Assembly (NCBI GenBank): GCA_905250115.1
Contig: CAJNOI010000114.1
Location: forward strand, 1 to 64,000
Reading direction: 5' to 3'
DNA length: 64,000 nucleotides
Origin: Adineta steineri
Taxonomy: Eukaryota; Rotifera; Eurotatoria; Adinetida; Adinetidae
The position numbers and the translations under genes were made by a program. The notes below the pieces were generated by a model. That model was not told the DNA's origin. It made no database searches and was given only the letters and a program-made list of their open reading frames with translations. This document shows positions 50,301 to 59,778 of the stretch, one piece after another (within the stretch, counting starts at the first letter, position 1; each line of letters begins with the position of its first letter).

Positions 50301-51687
50301 AAAATTTAAACTCAAAAAGCTCTTTATCAAAGTGTAGAAAATGATTTATTATGTCTTATAACCATTAGACATAGTATCCACTTTGTCCTTTTCTGTTGTT
50401 TATGTCGCAATAGTTTTCTTCATAAATAAAAACGATTACATTTTCGCTAAAGATATCTTTACACTTGAAATACATATGTATCTCGTTAAGATAATAACAT
50501 TAAATAAACTTAATAATTCTCTCATTTCTTTTTAGGAAGTTATTCTTGGTAATGAAGCTCGTGCTCGAGTCCCCGCTGAATTTATTGTTCAACGTACAAG
50601 TAATGCTAATCCACCAACATTCTTTTTAACTATTGATTATTTATTAAAAACAATTCCAAATAGTCAACTTTTTAATTTACCATTTATTCAACGTCTTGAA
50701 AAATGGTATCAATGGTATAATCGAACACAAAATGGTCCAATACCATTATCGTATCGTTGGCGTGGTCGTAATGCATCATCAATATATGAATTAAATCCTA
50801 AAACATTAACAAGTGGTCTTGATGATTATCCACGTGCATCACATCCAACAGATGCTGAACGTCATTTAGATTTACGTTGTTGGATGCAATTAGCATCATC
50901 AGTTATAGGTAAACTTTATTCAATAATAAATAATGAACAAACAAATCAATATTTAAATTATGCACAATTACTTTCAAATAATGAACAACTTGATCAATTA
51001 CATTGGTCGGAACAATATGGAATGTATGCTGATTATGGTTTACATACAGATCATGTACAATTACAACGTGTACCAATAGAAAAACCAAATCCTCATCAAC
51101 CACAACAACCAACACATATGATTAGACAAATAACAAGACAATCAGATTTAAATCTTAAATATGTTAAACATTTTGGTTATGTTTCATTATTTCCATTAAT
51201 GACACGTATTTTAGATCCACAATCAACAAAACTTGAAAAAATTTTAAATGATTTACAAAATCCTAGTTTATTATGGACACAATATGGTTTAAGATCTTTA
51301 GCTCAATCAAGTGTAATGTATGGAGTTAGAAATACAGAACATGATCCACCTTATTGGAGAGGTAAATTTTATATTAAGAAATAATTATATAAACACGAAT
51401 GTATATATTTATTTTATTTAGGTGCTATTTGGATCAATATGAATTATATGGTTCTATCATCGTTACAACATTATGCAAAAACATCCGGACCATATTCTGA
51501 TAAAGCTCGTCAAATATATAGTCAATTACGTACAAATCTTATAACAAATATGTTTCGTGTTTATGAAAAAACTGGTCATATTTGGGAACAATATGATGAT
51601 AAGACTGGCAATGGACAAGGTAGTCATCCATTTACAGGATGGTCATCACTTATTGTTTTAATTATGTCGGAACTTTATGATGAATAA
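47386..51687 (+). CDS. MOGS: Mannosyl-oligosaccharide glucosidase (ER glucosidase I, GH63)
   Basis: At least seven exons. The product has a basic cytosolic start, a signal anchor ([19 protein letters not shown]), and a lumenal GH63 enzyme. Family landmarks are [56 protein letters not shown] (containing the conserved Asp), [31 protein letters not shown] and [35 protein letters not shown], and near the end [20 protein letters not shown] with [15 protein letters not shown]. It removes the outermost glucose from N-glycans after transfer in the ER. Two introns are enlarged: 48184-48753 by a 9-bp-TSD element, and 49626-50535 by a foldback element. The neighbouring ACTR1 ends 292 bp upstream on the same strand. 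Confidence 0.96.
48398..48599. mobile_element. TIR element with 9-bp target duplication, in a MOGS intron
   Basis: A 202-bp element whose left end AGTCAAGTTAAGTGAGCT pairs with the right end read on the other strand, GGTCAAGCTAAGTGTGCT. A perfect 9-bp direct repeat GAGGGTATG flanks it (48389-48397 and 48600-48608). The same family occurs at 53686-54058. A 9-bp duplication is characteristic of Mutator-like elements, but no transposase is present to prove the superfamily. Confidence 0.8.
49853..49992. repeat. Foldback (long hairpin) in a MOGS intron
   Basis: Perfect 26-bp arms, 49901-49926 and 49937-49962, flank a 10-base loop. Outside them GAAGTGAACCCA (49871-49882) pairs with TGGGTTCACTTC (49965-49976), and weaker pairing continues outward to about 49853 and 49992. 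A sequence this symmetric is either a recent foldback insertion or a strongly structured intron hairpin. Confidence 0.8.
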
Positions 51688-52059
51688 AAAAACTAACAAA
51701 CAAAAACATTTCTTTATTCCATTTTTGCTTTTCTCTTTTTAATTGATATATGTGTTTATTTGTTTGCATTTTTGGCACCGGTTTTGGAAAAACAAAACCA
51801 AAAACAAAAAGGCTTACTGAACATTGTATTGTGATACTTTTGTTTTTCTTTTTTTCTCTCTTTCTTCTTAGTCTCTTTTTTTTTCATTTTCGAGTATATA
51901 TCTCGTTGTTTGTTTGTTTGTTTGGTTGTTTTTCTATATTGTTGTTAGCTTTGCTGTTGTTATTTCTGTCATTTTTCGTGCGCAAACAGACATTTGCAGT
52001 ACTTTTCGTTTTCTTTTTAGAAACAAAATACAACATTCTCACATTTTCTCTTTTTTTAG
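51688..52059. other. Spacer between MOGS and the chaperonin-like gene
   Basis: T-rich low-complexity sequence with repeated TTTG units, ending in CTCTTTTTTTAG directly before the next ATG (52060). That tract looks like a splice acceptor with no upstream coding donor, suggesting trans-splicing or a spliced 5' leader. Confidence 0.45.
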
Positions 52060-53433
52060 ATGAGTCGTTTTATAGCAATTGAAAATATATCATCATATAT
52101 ATGTCAGTTAAATTCCATCGTACTATCGTTATTATGTGATCATACTAGTATGAAATGTGTGGTTTCTTCATCATCGTTTCAATATTTCTCATGTCCAATC
52201 CGTTTAATAGAAGAACTTCCTATTAATCATCCATATCATTCATTAGTCATTCAAACATTACAGACATTTCATAATAAATATGATGGATGTTCATGTAAAA
52301 CATTATTATTTTTTTTAACAACATATTTTAATTATTTTCATTTACTATTCGATAAAAATAATCATTTATATCAAAAAAAAATTTTCAATTATTTAGAACA
52401 ATTTATTGGCCAATCAAAATTAATTGCGGAGGAAAGATTTAGTGAAAATTTCTATATTAATTCCAATATTATTTTACGTATTTGTCGTTATCAAACAATT
52501 TATTCTGATAGTCTCTATCAAGCTTACTTATATTTTCATTCCTTAAATCAACAAATATCTCATAAAGAATTATTAACACATTTTAATAACCTCAATCATT
52601 TAACACGTGTCAAATATTTCGAAGAAAAATGCTTATTTATTCCAGGTACACTACTTCAAATAAATCAATCAATTCAAGGATATCGACGAACAATATTAAT
52701 TGATGGACATCTTTTAGAAGACTATGTACATATCGGTTATAATAATAAAATAAAATTAAAACAAATCTCAACAAAATCTTCTTGGATGTATTTAATTCTA
52801 TCAATATTAAAAGAATATTCCATTGAAATTATTATATGTTCGGGTACAGTTGATCAAAAATTAAAAGAATGTAATGATAAAATTTTTATTGAAAATATAC
52901 CCGTTAAAACTCTTCGATTACTTGGACAAAATTCGCTATTAACTTATATAACTGATTTAAATCAAGAACATATTTTATCACTAAATTATATTGAATTTCC
53001 TGATGATCCTTCATTAACAATTATTGAAAAGGGTTCGACGATACTTCAATATGTACCATTAGAAAGTTTAATTAATATAAAACATGAACAATTTCTTCAT
53101 TGTTTATCTAGATTTCGACATATACTTCGTAAGAATATTTATTTAAATGGTTCAAGTGAATTTGAAAATCAATTATATAAATATTGGTATGATAAACGAG
53201 AGAATAATAATAATTCATTTGAGAATAATCTAGCATATGATTGTTTTCTTGAATGTTTACAAATATTTATAAAAGAAATAAAAAATCATCATGAATATTT
53301 TGAAAAAAATCTTATTGATGATTTTGATTCGAAATTTGATGCTTGGAAAACAAGTATTGAATTATTAAAAATATTAATGCAAATTGATAATATTGTAAAA
53401 ATTGTTACGAATGAAGATTTAAGTGATATCTAA
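52060..53433 (+). CDS. Divergent group II chaperonin-like protein (BBS/MKKS type?)
   Basis: A single exon of 457 residues. No standard domain motif is intact, but segments in order resemble the CCT chaperonin fold: a KYDGCSCKTLLFFLTTYFNY region at about residues 74-93, placed like the DGTT-containing helix of CCT proteins; KCLFIPGTLL followed by a beta strand; SIEIIICSGTVDQKLKECND, like the apical-domain ADVVLCQKGID segment; VKTLRLLGQNS; and a C-terminal helix FDAWKTSIELLKILMQIDNI, like the last CCT helix that contacts the equatorial domain. Metazoan CCT-like proteins with degenerate ATP motifs are BBS6/MKKS, BBS10 and BBS12, and the short length fits MKKS best. This is my inference from weak similarity. 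It could also be an unrelated protein. The start abuts an acceptor-like tract. Confidence 0.5.
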   Translation: MSRFIAIENISSYICQLNSIVLSLLCDHTSMKCVVSSSSFQYFSCPIRLIEELPINHPYHSLVIQTLQTFHNKYDGCSCKTLLFFLTTYFNYFHLLFDKNNHLYQKKIFNYLEQFIGQSKLIAEERFSENFYINSNIILRICRYQTIYSDSLYQAYLYFHSLNQQISHKELLTHFNNLNHLTRVKYFEEKCLFIPGTLLQINQSIQGYRRTILIDGHLLEDYVHIGYNNKIKLKQISTKSSWMYLILSILKEYSIEIIICSGTVDQKLKECNDKIFIENIPVKTLRLLGQNSLLTYITDLNQEHILSLNYIEFPDDPSLTIIEKGSTILQYVPLESLINIKHEQFLHCLSRFRHILRKNIYLNGSSEFENQLYKYWYDKRENNNNSFENNLAYDCFLECLQIFIKEIKNHHEYFEKNLIDDFDSKFDAWKTSIELLKILMQIDNIVKIVTNEDLSDI

Positions 53434-53685
53434 TCTATAGAGAATTCTATTTCTTTCTAGATTAATAAATTTTGTTTTTCAATGACGTTATAGATTTTCT
53501 CAATATTTAAAAAAAAAGCAAGTAAGCGCTTCGATTAATTTCATAAATATTATTGATAAACAAAAAATATTTCTTTAGTCTCTGTTCAATATTAATATTC
53601 ACATCTTTTTGTATTATCTGACTTATTGTGTAAATAAATCATGATCAATTTTCGATTATATCCATTTGTTAAAGTAAGTTTTTTC

Positions 53686-54058
53686 GGTCAAGTTAAGTGA
53701 GCTTCAAATTTCAAGTTTTTCGACAAGTTGTAGCTTGTAACTGTGGGCTTTTTTTCATGAGCATCACCAGTCGACTTCGTGTGGTCCAGAGTATCTATTA
53801 GAGCAATTAAAAACAAGTAACGCTCGTCCGACGACTCGCTTAGCTCTTTCTCGTGGAAATGCATCTTCTTCACATTTACTGAAAAATCAGTATTCGATGT
53901 TTTTTTGACCCTGCCCACAGACAAGCAAGCAAACGATTAATTTTCACTGGACTCTTCTGTACGAGAAAGAGAATAGATGATTAGAGTTTTCAGAGAGAGT
54001 TTTTTGCGACAACTGAGACATCCGTAAACCCCAAATTTGGAGCACACTTAACGTGATC
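53686..54058. mobile_element. Longer copy of the 9-bp-TSD element, upstream of TMEM165
   Basis: A 373-bp element with ends GGTCAAGTTAAGTGAGCT and, on the other strand, GATCACGTTAAGTGTGCT. The flanks AGTTTTTTC and ATTTTTTTC differ at one of nine bases. It shares both outer parts with 48398-48599, but has about 170 extra bases in the middle, and part of that middle is also found at 20559-20680. So the MOGS copy is an internal deletion derivative, or this copy has taken an insertion. No transposase frame. Confidence 0.78.
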
Positions 54059-54113
54059 ATTTTTTTCTTATTTATTTAATAAAAATTGATTTGAAATAAT
54101 TTAGCTTCGCCGA

Positions 54114-55432
54114 ATGTTGGCAGTATCAAGACCATTTTTAATTCTTATAACAATTTTCTTTTCAATTCTCCTTATATTAATTTATCTTTATTCACATGAT
54201 CATTATCAGAAAGAACATTTACCTAAAACTGAAGTATTATTACCAAATGGAACAAAATTATTTCTTACGGATAAAGATTCGAAAGGAAAATCAAGTGAAT
54301 TAGATCATTGGCATGATAAAATAAAAGAAAAAATACAAGATAGCGCAAATTTTGGTTTTATTCATGCATTTATTGCATCATTGTCTGTTATTGTTGTTTC
54401 GGAATTAGGAGATAAAACATTTTTTATAGCTGCTATTATGGCCATGCGTCATCCACGTTTAATTATTTATATCGGTGCAATGGGTGCTCTTGGTGCAATG
54501 ACTATTTTATCAGCATTATTAGGAAATATTGTAACAAAATTTGTTCCAAGAATTTATACATATTATGCATCAAGTGTATTATTTGCATGTTTTGGTATTA
54601 AAATGTTAAGAGATGGATATATAATGTCACCAGATGAAGGAACAGATGAATATGAAGAAGTACAACATGAAGTGGAGAAAGCGGAAGCTACTGAAGATTT
54701 AGAATTAGGTAGTGGAACAACAACAAATAATCAACAACAACAAAGATTGCAATCTGCATCAAAACAACGAAATTCATTAACGAAATTTACATCGATTTTA
54801 CGTCGTTATTTATCACCTATACTTATTCAAGCATTCATCATGACTTTTCTTGCTGTAAGTATTCAATTTCAAAACACTCTTAAACGAGAGGAAGAGAATT
54901 TAACTCATCGAGACATTTAAACTACTCTGCGTAATAAATAACCTACTCATTTTTCTTATATCAGTCGTTTCATTAAAAGCTGTAAAAAATATCTGGCTGA
55001 CTGTCTCTTCGCCAACAGGATATTCGCCATTGGCGAGATTACATAAGGTGTATTGGCGAAATTCTGGAATTCAAAATATCCCAATAGATTTTTCTAGTAT
55101 ATTGTAAAACTATTTTCGAATGTAACAAGTACCTGTAGTAATAGACAATATTTATAGTTCATTTTCTGCTTGTCTGCATAATTTGTTTTTATTAATAATT
55201 TTAGGAATGGGGTGATCGATCTCAAATAACAACAATTGTTTTAGCGGCTAGTGAGAATCTCTTTGGTGTTATAGTTGGTGGTACAATTGGTCATGGTTTA
55301 TGTACGGGATTAGCTGTTATTGGTGGTCGTTTTGTAGCTCAACGTATATCTCCAAAAACAGTGACATTTGTTGGTGGTATTGTCTTTATATGCTTTGCTT
55401 TTTCAGCATTTTTTATCCGTCCCGAATCATAA
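54114..55432 (+). CDS. TMEM165: TMEM165/GDT1 family Golgi cation transporter
   Basis: Two exons, 54114-54854 and 55205-55432, encode 322 residues. The gene has the two hallmark repeats of the UPF0016 family: SVIVVSELGDKTFFIAAIMA in the first half and EWGDRSQITTIVLAA in the second, each an ExGD(K/R)(T/S) motif that binds Ca2+ or Mn2+. An N-terminal membrane helix (LILITIFFSILLILIYLY) precedes the first repeat, and a polar, Gln-rich loop of about 60 residues separates the repeats, as in animals. These are Golgi manganese/calcium exchangers needed for glycosylation. The intron carries a short dispersed repeat (54995-55071). The last helix ends with FIRPES. Confidence 0.95.
54995..55071. repeat. 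Dispersed repeat, short copy in the TMEM165 intron
   Basis: GGCTGACTGTCTCTTCGCCA and the following ATTCGCCATTGGCGA match the start of the repeat at 62511-62768 with several substitutions, and the end TTGGCGAAATTCTGGAA matches that copy's end. The two copies differ in length through the middle. No clear target duplication. Confidence 0.6.
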
Positions 55433-55676
55433 CTAGATTTATAAATCTTTTGCTTTTTTTCTTGTGGAATTGTATACATCAAATAACTGATCAATTCCTT
55501 TCACCAACCGGTGTATTTATCCTTTTTATTGTCTTCATTATCATTGTTGTTGTTGTTCTTGTTTTATTTAAACTAATGAAAAGATGAGAAAAATTTTCAT
55601 TTTTATTTTATCAATAATACCGCATACTTCTATTTTTATTTTTATTCCTTGAAGAGAAAAAAAAAGAAATCATAAG

Positions 55677-56273
55677 ATGAAAGTTTACGTTGCTGCACCT
55701 GGTCAACATAATTGGCCAACTATACCAGATGATATTCAAGATCGTCTATTAGCAATTCTTACTGAAAATTTGAATGATGAATATTTAGAAATTTCATTAA
55801 AACGAACACGAAAAAAATCTTCAGATATAAAAAAACATCCGATTAAACAACATTTAGCTATTGGTTTACGTTGTGTTATGCGTAGTTTAAAACAAAAGCA
55901 ATGTTCATTAGTTTTTGTATGTAATTCATTAACACCATTAATTTTAACAAAACCAATTCTACTTCTTTCACAAATGCATTCAATACCAGCACTTCGTATA
56001 AAAAATTTATCAACAATATTAACAAAAACATTTGCTATACCACATTGTGCAACAATAGGATTTAAATTAACATATCAAGAAAATTCTCAACTTAAAAATC
56101 TTGTTGATAATCTTCTTCAAATAATTAATGGTTGTGATAAACCATCATTAGAATCTTCTTCTTCTTCTTCTTCTATAAATTTCATTCCAGGAAAAATTAT
56201 TGCACCCTATCAAAATCCGAAAAGAATTTCAGCTGGCGTGCAAAAAAAGAAAAAGAAAATAATAAAAAAATAA
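55677..56273 (+). CDS. RPP38: RNase P/MRP protein subunit p38-like (L7Ae family)
   Basis: A single exon of 198 residues. The core is an L7Ae/L30e-type RNA-binding fold: HLAIGLRCVMRSLKQKQCSL, then VFVCNSLTPLILTKPILLLS, then MHSIPALRIKNLSTILTKTF, and ATIGFKLTYQE. This layout, with the basic N-terminal lead (RTRKKSSDIKKHPIKQ) and a Lys-rich C-terminus (QKKKKKIIKK), fits RPP38. L7Ae proteins bind kink-turns, and RPP38 does so in the RNA subunit of RNase P or MRP during tRNA and rRNA processing. The next gene, FAM136A, starts only 52 nt after its stop on the same strand. Confidence 0.82.
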   Translation: MKVYVAAPGQHNWPTIPDDIQDRLLAILTENLNDEYLEISLKRTRKKSSDIKKHPIKQHLAIGLRCVMRSLKQKQCSLVFVCNSLTPLILTKPILLLSQMHSIPALRIKNLSTILTKTFAIPHCATIGFKLTYQENSQLKNLVDNLLQIINGCDKPSLESSSSSSSINFIPGKIIAPYQNPKRISAGVQKKKKKIIKK

Positions 56274-56325
56274 TTCTGTTTTTGTTTAGTTCTAGATTAA
56301 TTAAAGTTTATTTTCGTTTTCAATT

Positions 56326-57193
56326 ATGGAAGATTCACAACGTAAATTAAACGATGCTATTTCAACAATGGCTGGAACATTACATCGAAATTATCTACGA
56401 CGAATTTATGTATGTTAAATTGATTAAAGAGGAAATATATATTCCGCGAGAATCAGTATAAGTTGATCGAGGGTGAAAGGATTCGTTTTGTTTCCAAACT
56501 GAGTACACTGTATATCTTTTCAGGTGAGAAGTTCGATTATAATTTGCATTTTGTTGTCCAGTGGTTCTGTTATAATTCTGTTGGTACATAAGTAATCAAG
56601 CAGAGATGGACAACTCCCCCTTCGGAGTTGGGGTTAACTCTGGAGTTGACGCTTTTTCATCTGGAGTGTGAGTGGGGCCTCAAAAAATCGATGGATTTGG
56701 AGCGGAGTTGGAGCTGACATCGGAGTTGGAGTGGAGTCGCTTACCCCCGAAGTTGCCCATCTCTGTAATCAAGATAGAATTGTGCATTTAATGTACACTC
56801 AAGACGGACTATGTTATTTTATGTTTACTAATATTTGATATATCTTTATAATTCTAATCATTTTTTTCTTTGTAGGGTGATGCATTTAATTGTTCATATC
56901 GTTGTACAGAAGATCCATCACTTGACCCATTAAAATTTAATCAATGTGTTGAAAAATGTTCATCAAAAATTACACAAGCTGAACAATCAATGAGTCAAGA
57001 AATGAATAATGTGCAAGAACGTTTAATGCGATGTATTCGTAGTTGTGAAGATAAAGCCAAAGATACTAATGATAAAGATGAAAATCGTCTTCGATCCGGT
57101 TTTGAATCATGTGTTGTTAATTGTGCTAATGAAATTCAACAAATGTTACCTAAAATCGAAAGTCGTATTAGTGATCAATTGAAACGAATTTAG
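56326..57193 (+). CDS. FAM136A: FAM136A-like mitochondrial protein
   Basis: Two exons, 56326-56409 and 56876-57193, give 133 residues (family about 138). Short Cys motifs with three-residue spacing are seen: CSYRC and CVEKC in the first helical pair, CIRSC and CVVNC in the second, the CX3C pairs that form disulfides in the mitochondrial intermembrane space. The rest is helical, ending in ESRISDQLKRI. The 466-bp intron is enlarged by a hAT-type element (56601-56765). The start is 52 nt after RPP38, with a possible acceptor (CTGTTTTTGTTTAG) in between, consistent with an operon. Confidence 0.93.
56601..56765. mobile_element. hAT-type MITE with perfect 8-bp duplication, in a FAM136A intron
   Basis: A 165-bp element beginning CAGAGATGGACAACT and, from the other strand, CAGAGATGGGCAACT. 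A CAGAGATGGGCAAC end is common in animal hAT elements. An exact 8-bp duplication TAATCAAG lies at 56593-56600 and 56766-56773. The inside is rich in GGAGTTGGAG-like repeats. No coding capacity. Confidence 0.9.
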
Positions 57194-57768
57194 AAAAAAA
57201 ATAAGAACTAAAACATTTATTTTTCATAATCAAACAGTTACCCGTAGTATGTACTTGTTACAGGTGATTTTGTTCCCGATTTTGTTTGTTTTTCTACGTT
57301 TTTTGTACTAAAACAAAATTATAGGAAAATAAAAGAAGAATTTAGATAAATGACTTTTATTGTCTAGTATTTATTCCAGTTTCTAAATAATATTTAATGA
57401 GGTCTAGAATTGATATGAGTTTCAGTTTTTATCTCATCATTCAAGACAATAAATAACTAAATTTAATTTAAAAATTCTATTATTTTGTTGATCAGCATCG
57501 TATTAGCACTTTAAGAGATATCTCAATTTATTAGATATACGAAAGTATGATTACGAGAAATTTAACTATGAACAATGCAACGCAGTTACTAGGTATACAA
57601 ATATGAGGATATAACACGAAGTTATTGCTACCTATTGAAAGCATAGCTTGCACTGTCCATGGTTTTATGTTTTACTGAATGACATATGCAGAAAAATAAC
57701 TTAATGTAATAGCAACAGAAGGTTAGTATATGTATTCATTAGAATTATTACTATTTTTATTATTAATT
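57194..57768. other. Intergenic, no gene seen
   Basis: Between the FAM136A stop and the 3' end of the first U4 gene. AT-rich, with no supported element. Confidence 0.45.
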
Positions 57769-57908
57769 AAACGCCTCCGAAGAAGCAGCAAAAATTGCAG
57801 CAGCNNNNNNNNNNCGACTGTGCGGGGTATTGGGTATTAGTTTTCAACTAGCAATAACCTCTCCTCGCGAAACGCTCATTGGATAAGGTACTGCCGCTGC
57901 GCAAAGAT
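57769..57908 (-). ncRNA. U4 spliceosomal snRNA, copy 1 (10-N gap inside)
   Basis: Read on the minus strand, the RNA starts ATCTTTGCGCAGCGGCAGTA, the U4 5' end, continues with CCAATGAGCG (the 5' stem-loop kink-turn) and TTGCTAGTTGAAAAC, and later TGCAATTTTTGC, the Sm site, followed by the 3' stem-loop (GCTTCTTCGGAGGC). These are diagnostic of U4. Ten N at 57805-57814 replace ten bases that are known in copy 2 (58241-58380), so the gap length is right. The rest differs from copy 2 at one obvious base. U4 pairs with U6 and is released when the spliceosome is activated. Confidence 0.92.
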
Positions 57909-57949
57909 AACTCAATCATCAATTCATCTGTTCTTTTAAACAGAAATTC

Positions 57950-57967
57950 ATGCAAAACAAAACGGTG
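57950..57967 (-). promoter_or_regulatory. PSE-like upstream block of U4 copy 1
   Basis: TGCAAAACAAAACGGTGA lies 42-59 bases upstream of the inferred 5' end. Copy 2 has an almost identical block at the same distance (58422-58441), while the surrounding sequence has diverged. Position and conservation fit an snRNA proximal sequence element. Confidence 0.6.
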
Positions 57968-58240
57968 ATTGAGAAGATGACAAGTGAAAAATTGCGAAAG
58001 CACTCGATAAAGAACAAACATCATTATATGATGAAATATTTAGCATTCATTTTCATCTAGAAACATTTTATTTCGAGAAGAATGATAAAACTGAAAATTG
58101 TAAAATTCTATAATAAAATAAAATTTATTAATTTTGTGTATATCGAACTTTTAGAAGATAATCTGTTTAGTAGTAACATTCATAGAAAATAAAATCTATG
58201 ATAGATTTTATTTATATATTTTTTCATTTTATTATTGATT

Positions 58241-58380
58241 AAACGCCTCCGAAGAAGCAGCAAAAATTGCAGCAGCCGACCGAGGCCGACTGTGCGGGAT
58301 ATTGGGTATTAGTTTTCAACTAGCAATAACCTCTCCTCGCGAAACGCTCATTGGATAAGGTACTGCCGCTGCGCAAAGAT
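58241..58380 (-). ncRNA. U4 spliceosomal snRNA, copy 2
   Basis: A complete U4 gene of about 140 nt. The 5' end ATCTTTGCGCAGCGGCAGTA is at 58380. The kink-turn stem (CCAATGAGCG with CGAGGAGAGG), TTGAAAACTAATACCCAATA, the central stem and the Sm site AATTTTTG before the GCTTCTTCGGAGGC hairpin are all present. The same orientation as copy 1, 332 bp away. Its sequence supplies the ten missing bases of copy 1. Confidence 0.95.
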
Positions 58381-58421
58381 AACTTAATCGTCAGTCTGTT
58401 TGTTATTTTAAATAGAATTTT

Positions 58422-58441
58422 ATGCAAAACAAAACCGGTGA
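58422..58441 (-). promoter_or_regulatory. PSE-like upstream block of U4 copy 2
   Basis: ATGCAAAACAAAACCGGTG lies about 42-60 bases upstream of the RNA start, matching copy 1's block almost exactly. Proposed snRNA promoter element; an inference from conservation between the two copies. Confidence 0.6.
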
Positions 58442-59778
58442 ATGTAAAGCAGACAGCCAATGAGTCATATCTTGCGAAAGAAAGAACGAGCGAGAAAGAA
58501 AACAAACCAATGACATTTGCTTTTTTTTCTATCCTCCTCACCACAGTCAAACAGCTGTTTATTTTATTCCACTGGGTTTTTTTTCATATAACTAAAAAAG
58601 AGATGTATTGCGTTTGCGTACATTTTGAAAAAAGATATAAAAAAATAAAAGACAGACATAATTTATTAAATTATAAAATAAAATAACGAACATCAAATTT
58701 TTCTGGTAATATTTTGGTTTGTTATTTATTGCTTGAAACAGCTCAACTAACTTTTTATAACTCTTGCTCATTCACAAAACACTTGTAAGTGATTATCATC
58801 TATTTGTATTATTATTACTCATAGATTTTTCTCTGATAATACAATTTCAGTTGACTTTATTTTTAATATGAAAAATATCCCCAATAAATCAAGGTTATTT
58901 TTTCTTTTGAGTCTATGTAAATATTTAATCAAATGCTTTTATGAGATATTTTTATTATCAGAAATAAAATTTTTGGAATATTATTATTCTAAGACAGATA
59001 TGAACAAAATCATTTGATAGCGACGTGATGAAGTACAAATGTGATAGAGAAAAACTGCTCTTATAATTGAATGAGAAGAAATAGAAAAGGTACAAATCCT
59101 TCCTCAAAAGCTTGACATAATGATGAAACAGACATTTTGTTTTACGACTTGAAGGGATCACTAGGGGAGTCTTTTTTTTATGAGAAAAAATATCTGGAGT
59201 CAGATCTTTGATCATAAATGTGGCTCCAGTCTTACAGTCTACTCTCGAAGTTTTAGGTTTTCTCCGGATATAGCTTGACTGATACTCACTAATTACTGGA
59301 TGAAAGCGTCAAAATTTTCACATATGCCTCTGCTAAAATAGAGAAACATCCTTGTAAAAAATTGAACACTATAAACGTCCTATTCTGTCGGATTTCGCTT
59401 ATAGTAATGAATGACAAGCTGTGCATAATTTTGAATTTTTTAAAAACTAATTCCAATACTATTCTGAAATCAATAGAGAAATAGGCAAAACATGATCGAT
59501 CTCAAATAAATTCTGATAGAAGCATCTATATTTGTTTGAATGAGAACGGAGAATTCAACAATATTTTATAAGTACTTTTTATGCTAAAATTTCCTATTCT
59601 AACATTTGTAATTTGAGCTTGATTCTACACTTTTCCTGCGCGAATGTGAATGTAGGAAAGAAAAGTTCATAAATTTACTTTTGATTAGTATAACTTAACT
59701 AAAAAAATATGCTTTGCTTTATTATTCAAACTACTACAAGTGATTTTCGTATTTAAAATTGACTATATTTTTAGTAAA
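58442..59778. other. Intergenic, no gene seen
   Basis: From the U4 promoter to the Dicer start. AT-rich with no supported coding or RNA feature. TTTTTAG lies five bases before the Dicer ATG and may be a splice acceptor of a leader exon. Confidence 0.4.

Noticed and set aside
51750..52082. Plus-strand frame between MOGS and the chaperonin-like gene
   Set aside because: Phe/Leu-rich translation of T-rich spacer; overlaps the next start in another frame.
58320..58686. Open frames on both strands across U4 copy 2 and its promoter
   Set aside because: They overlap the snRNA and its upstream block and show no domain.
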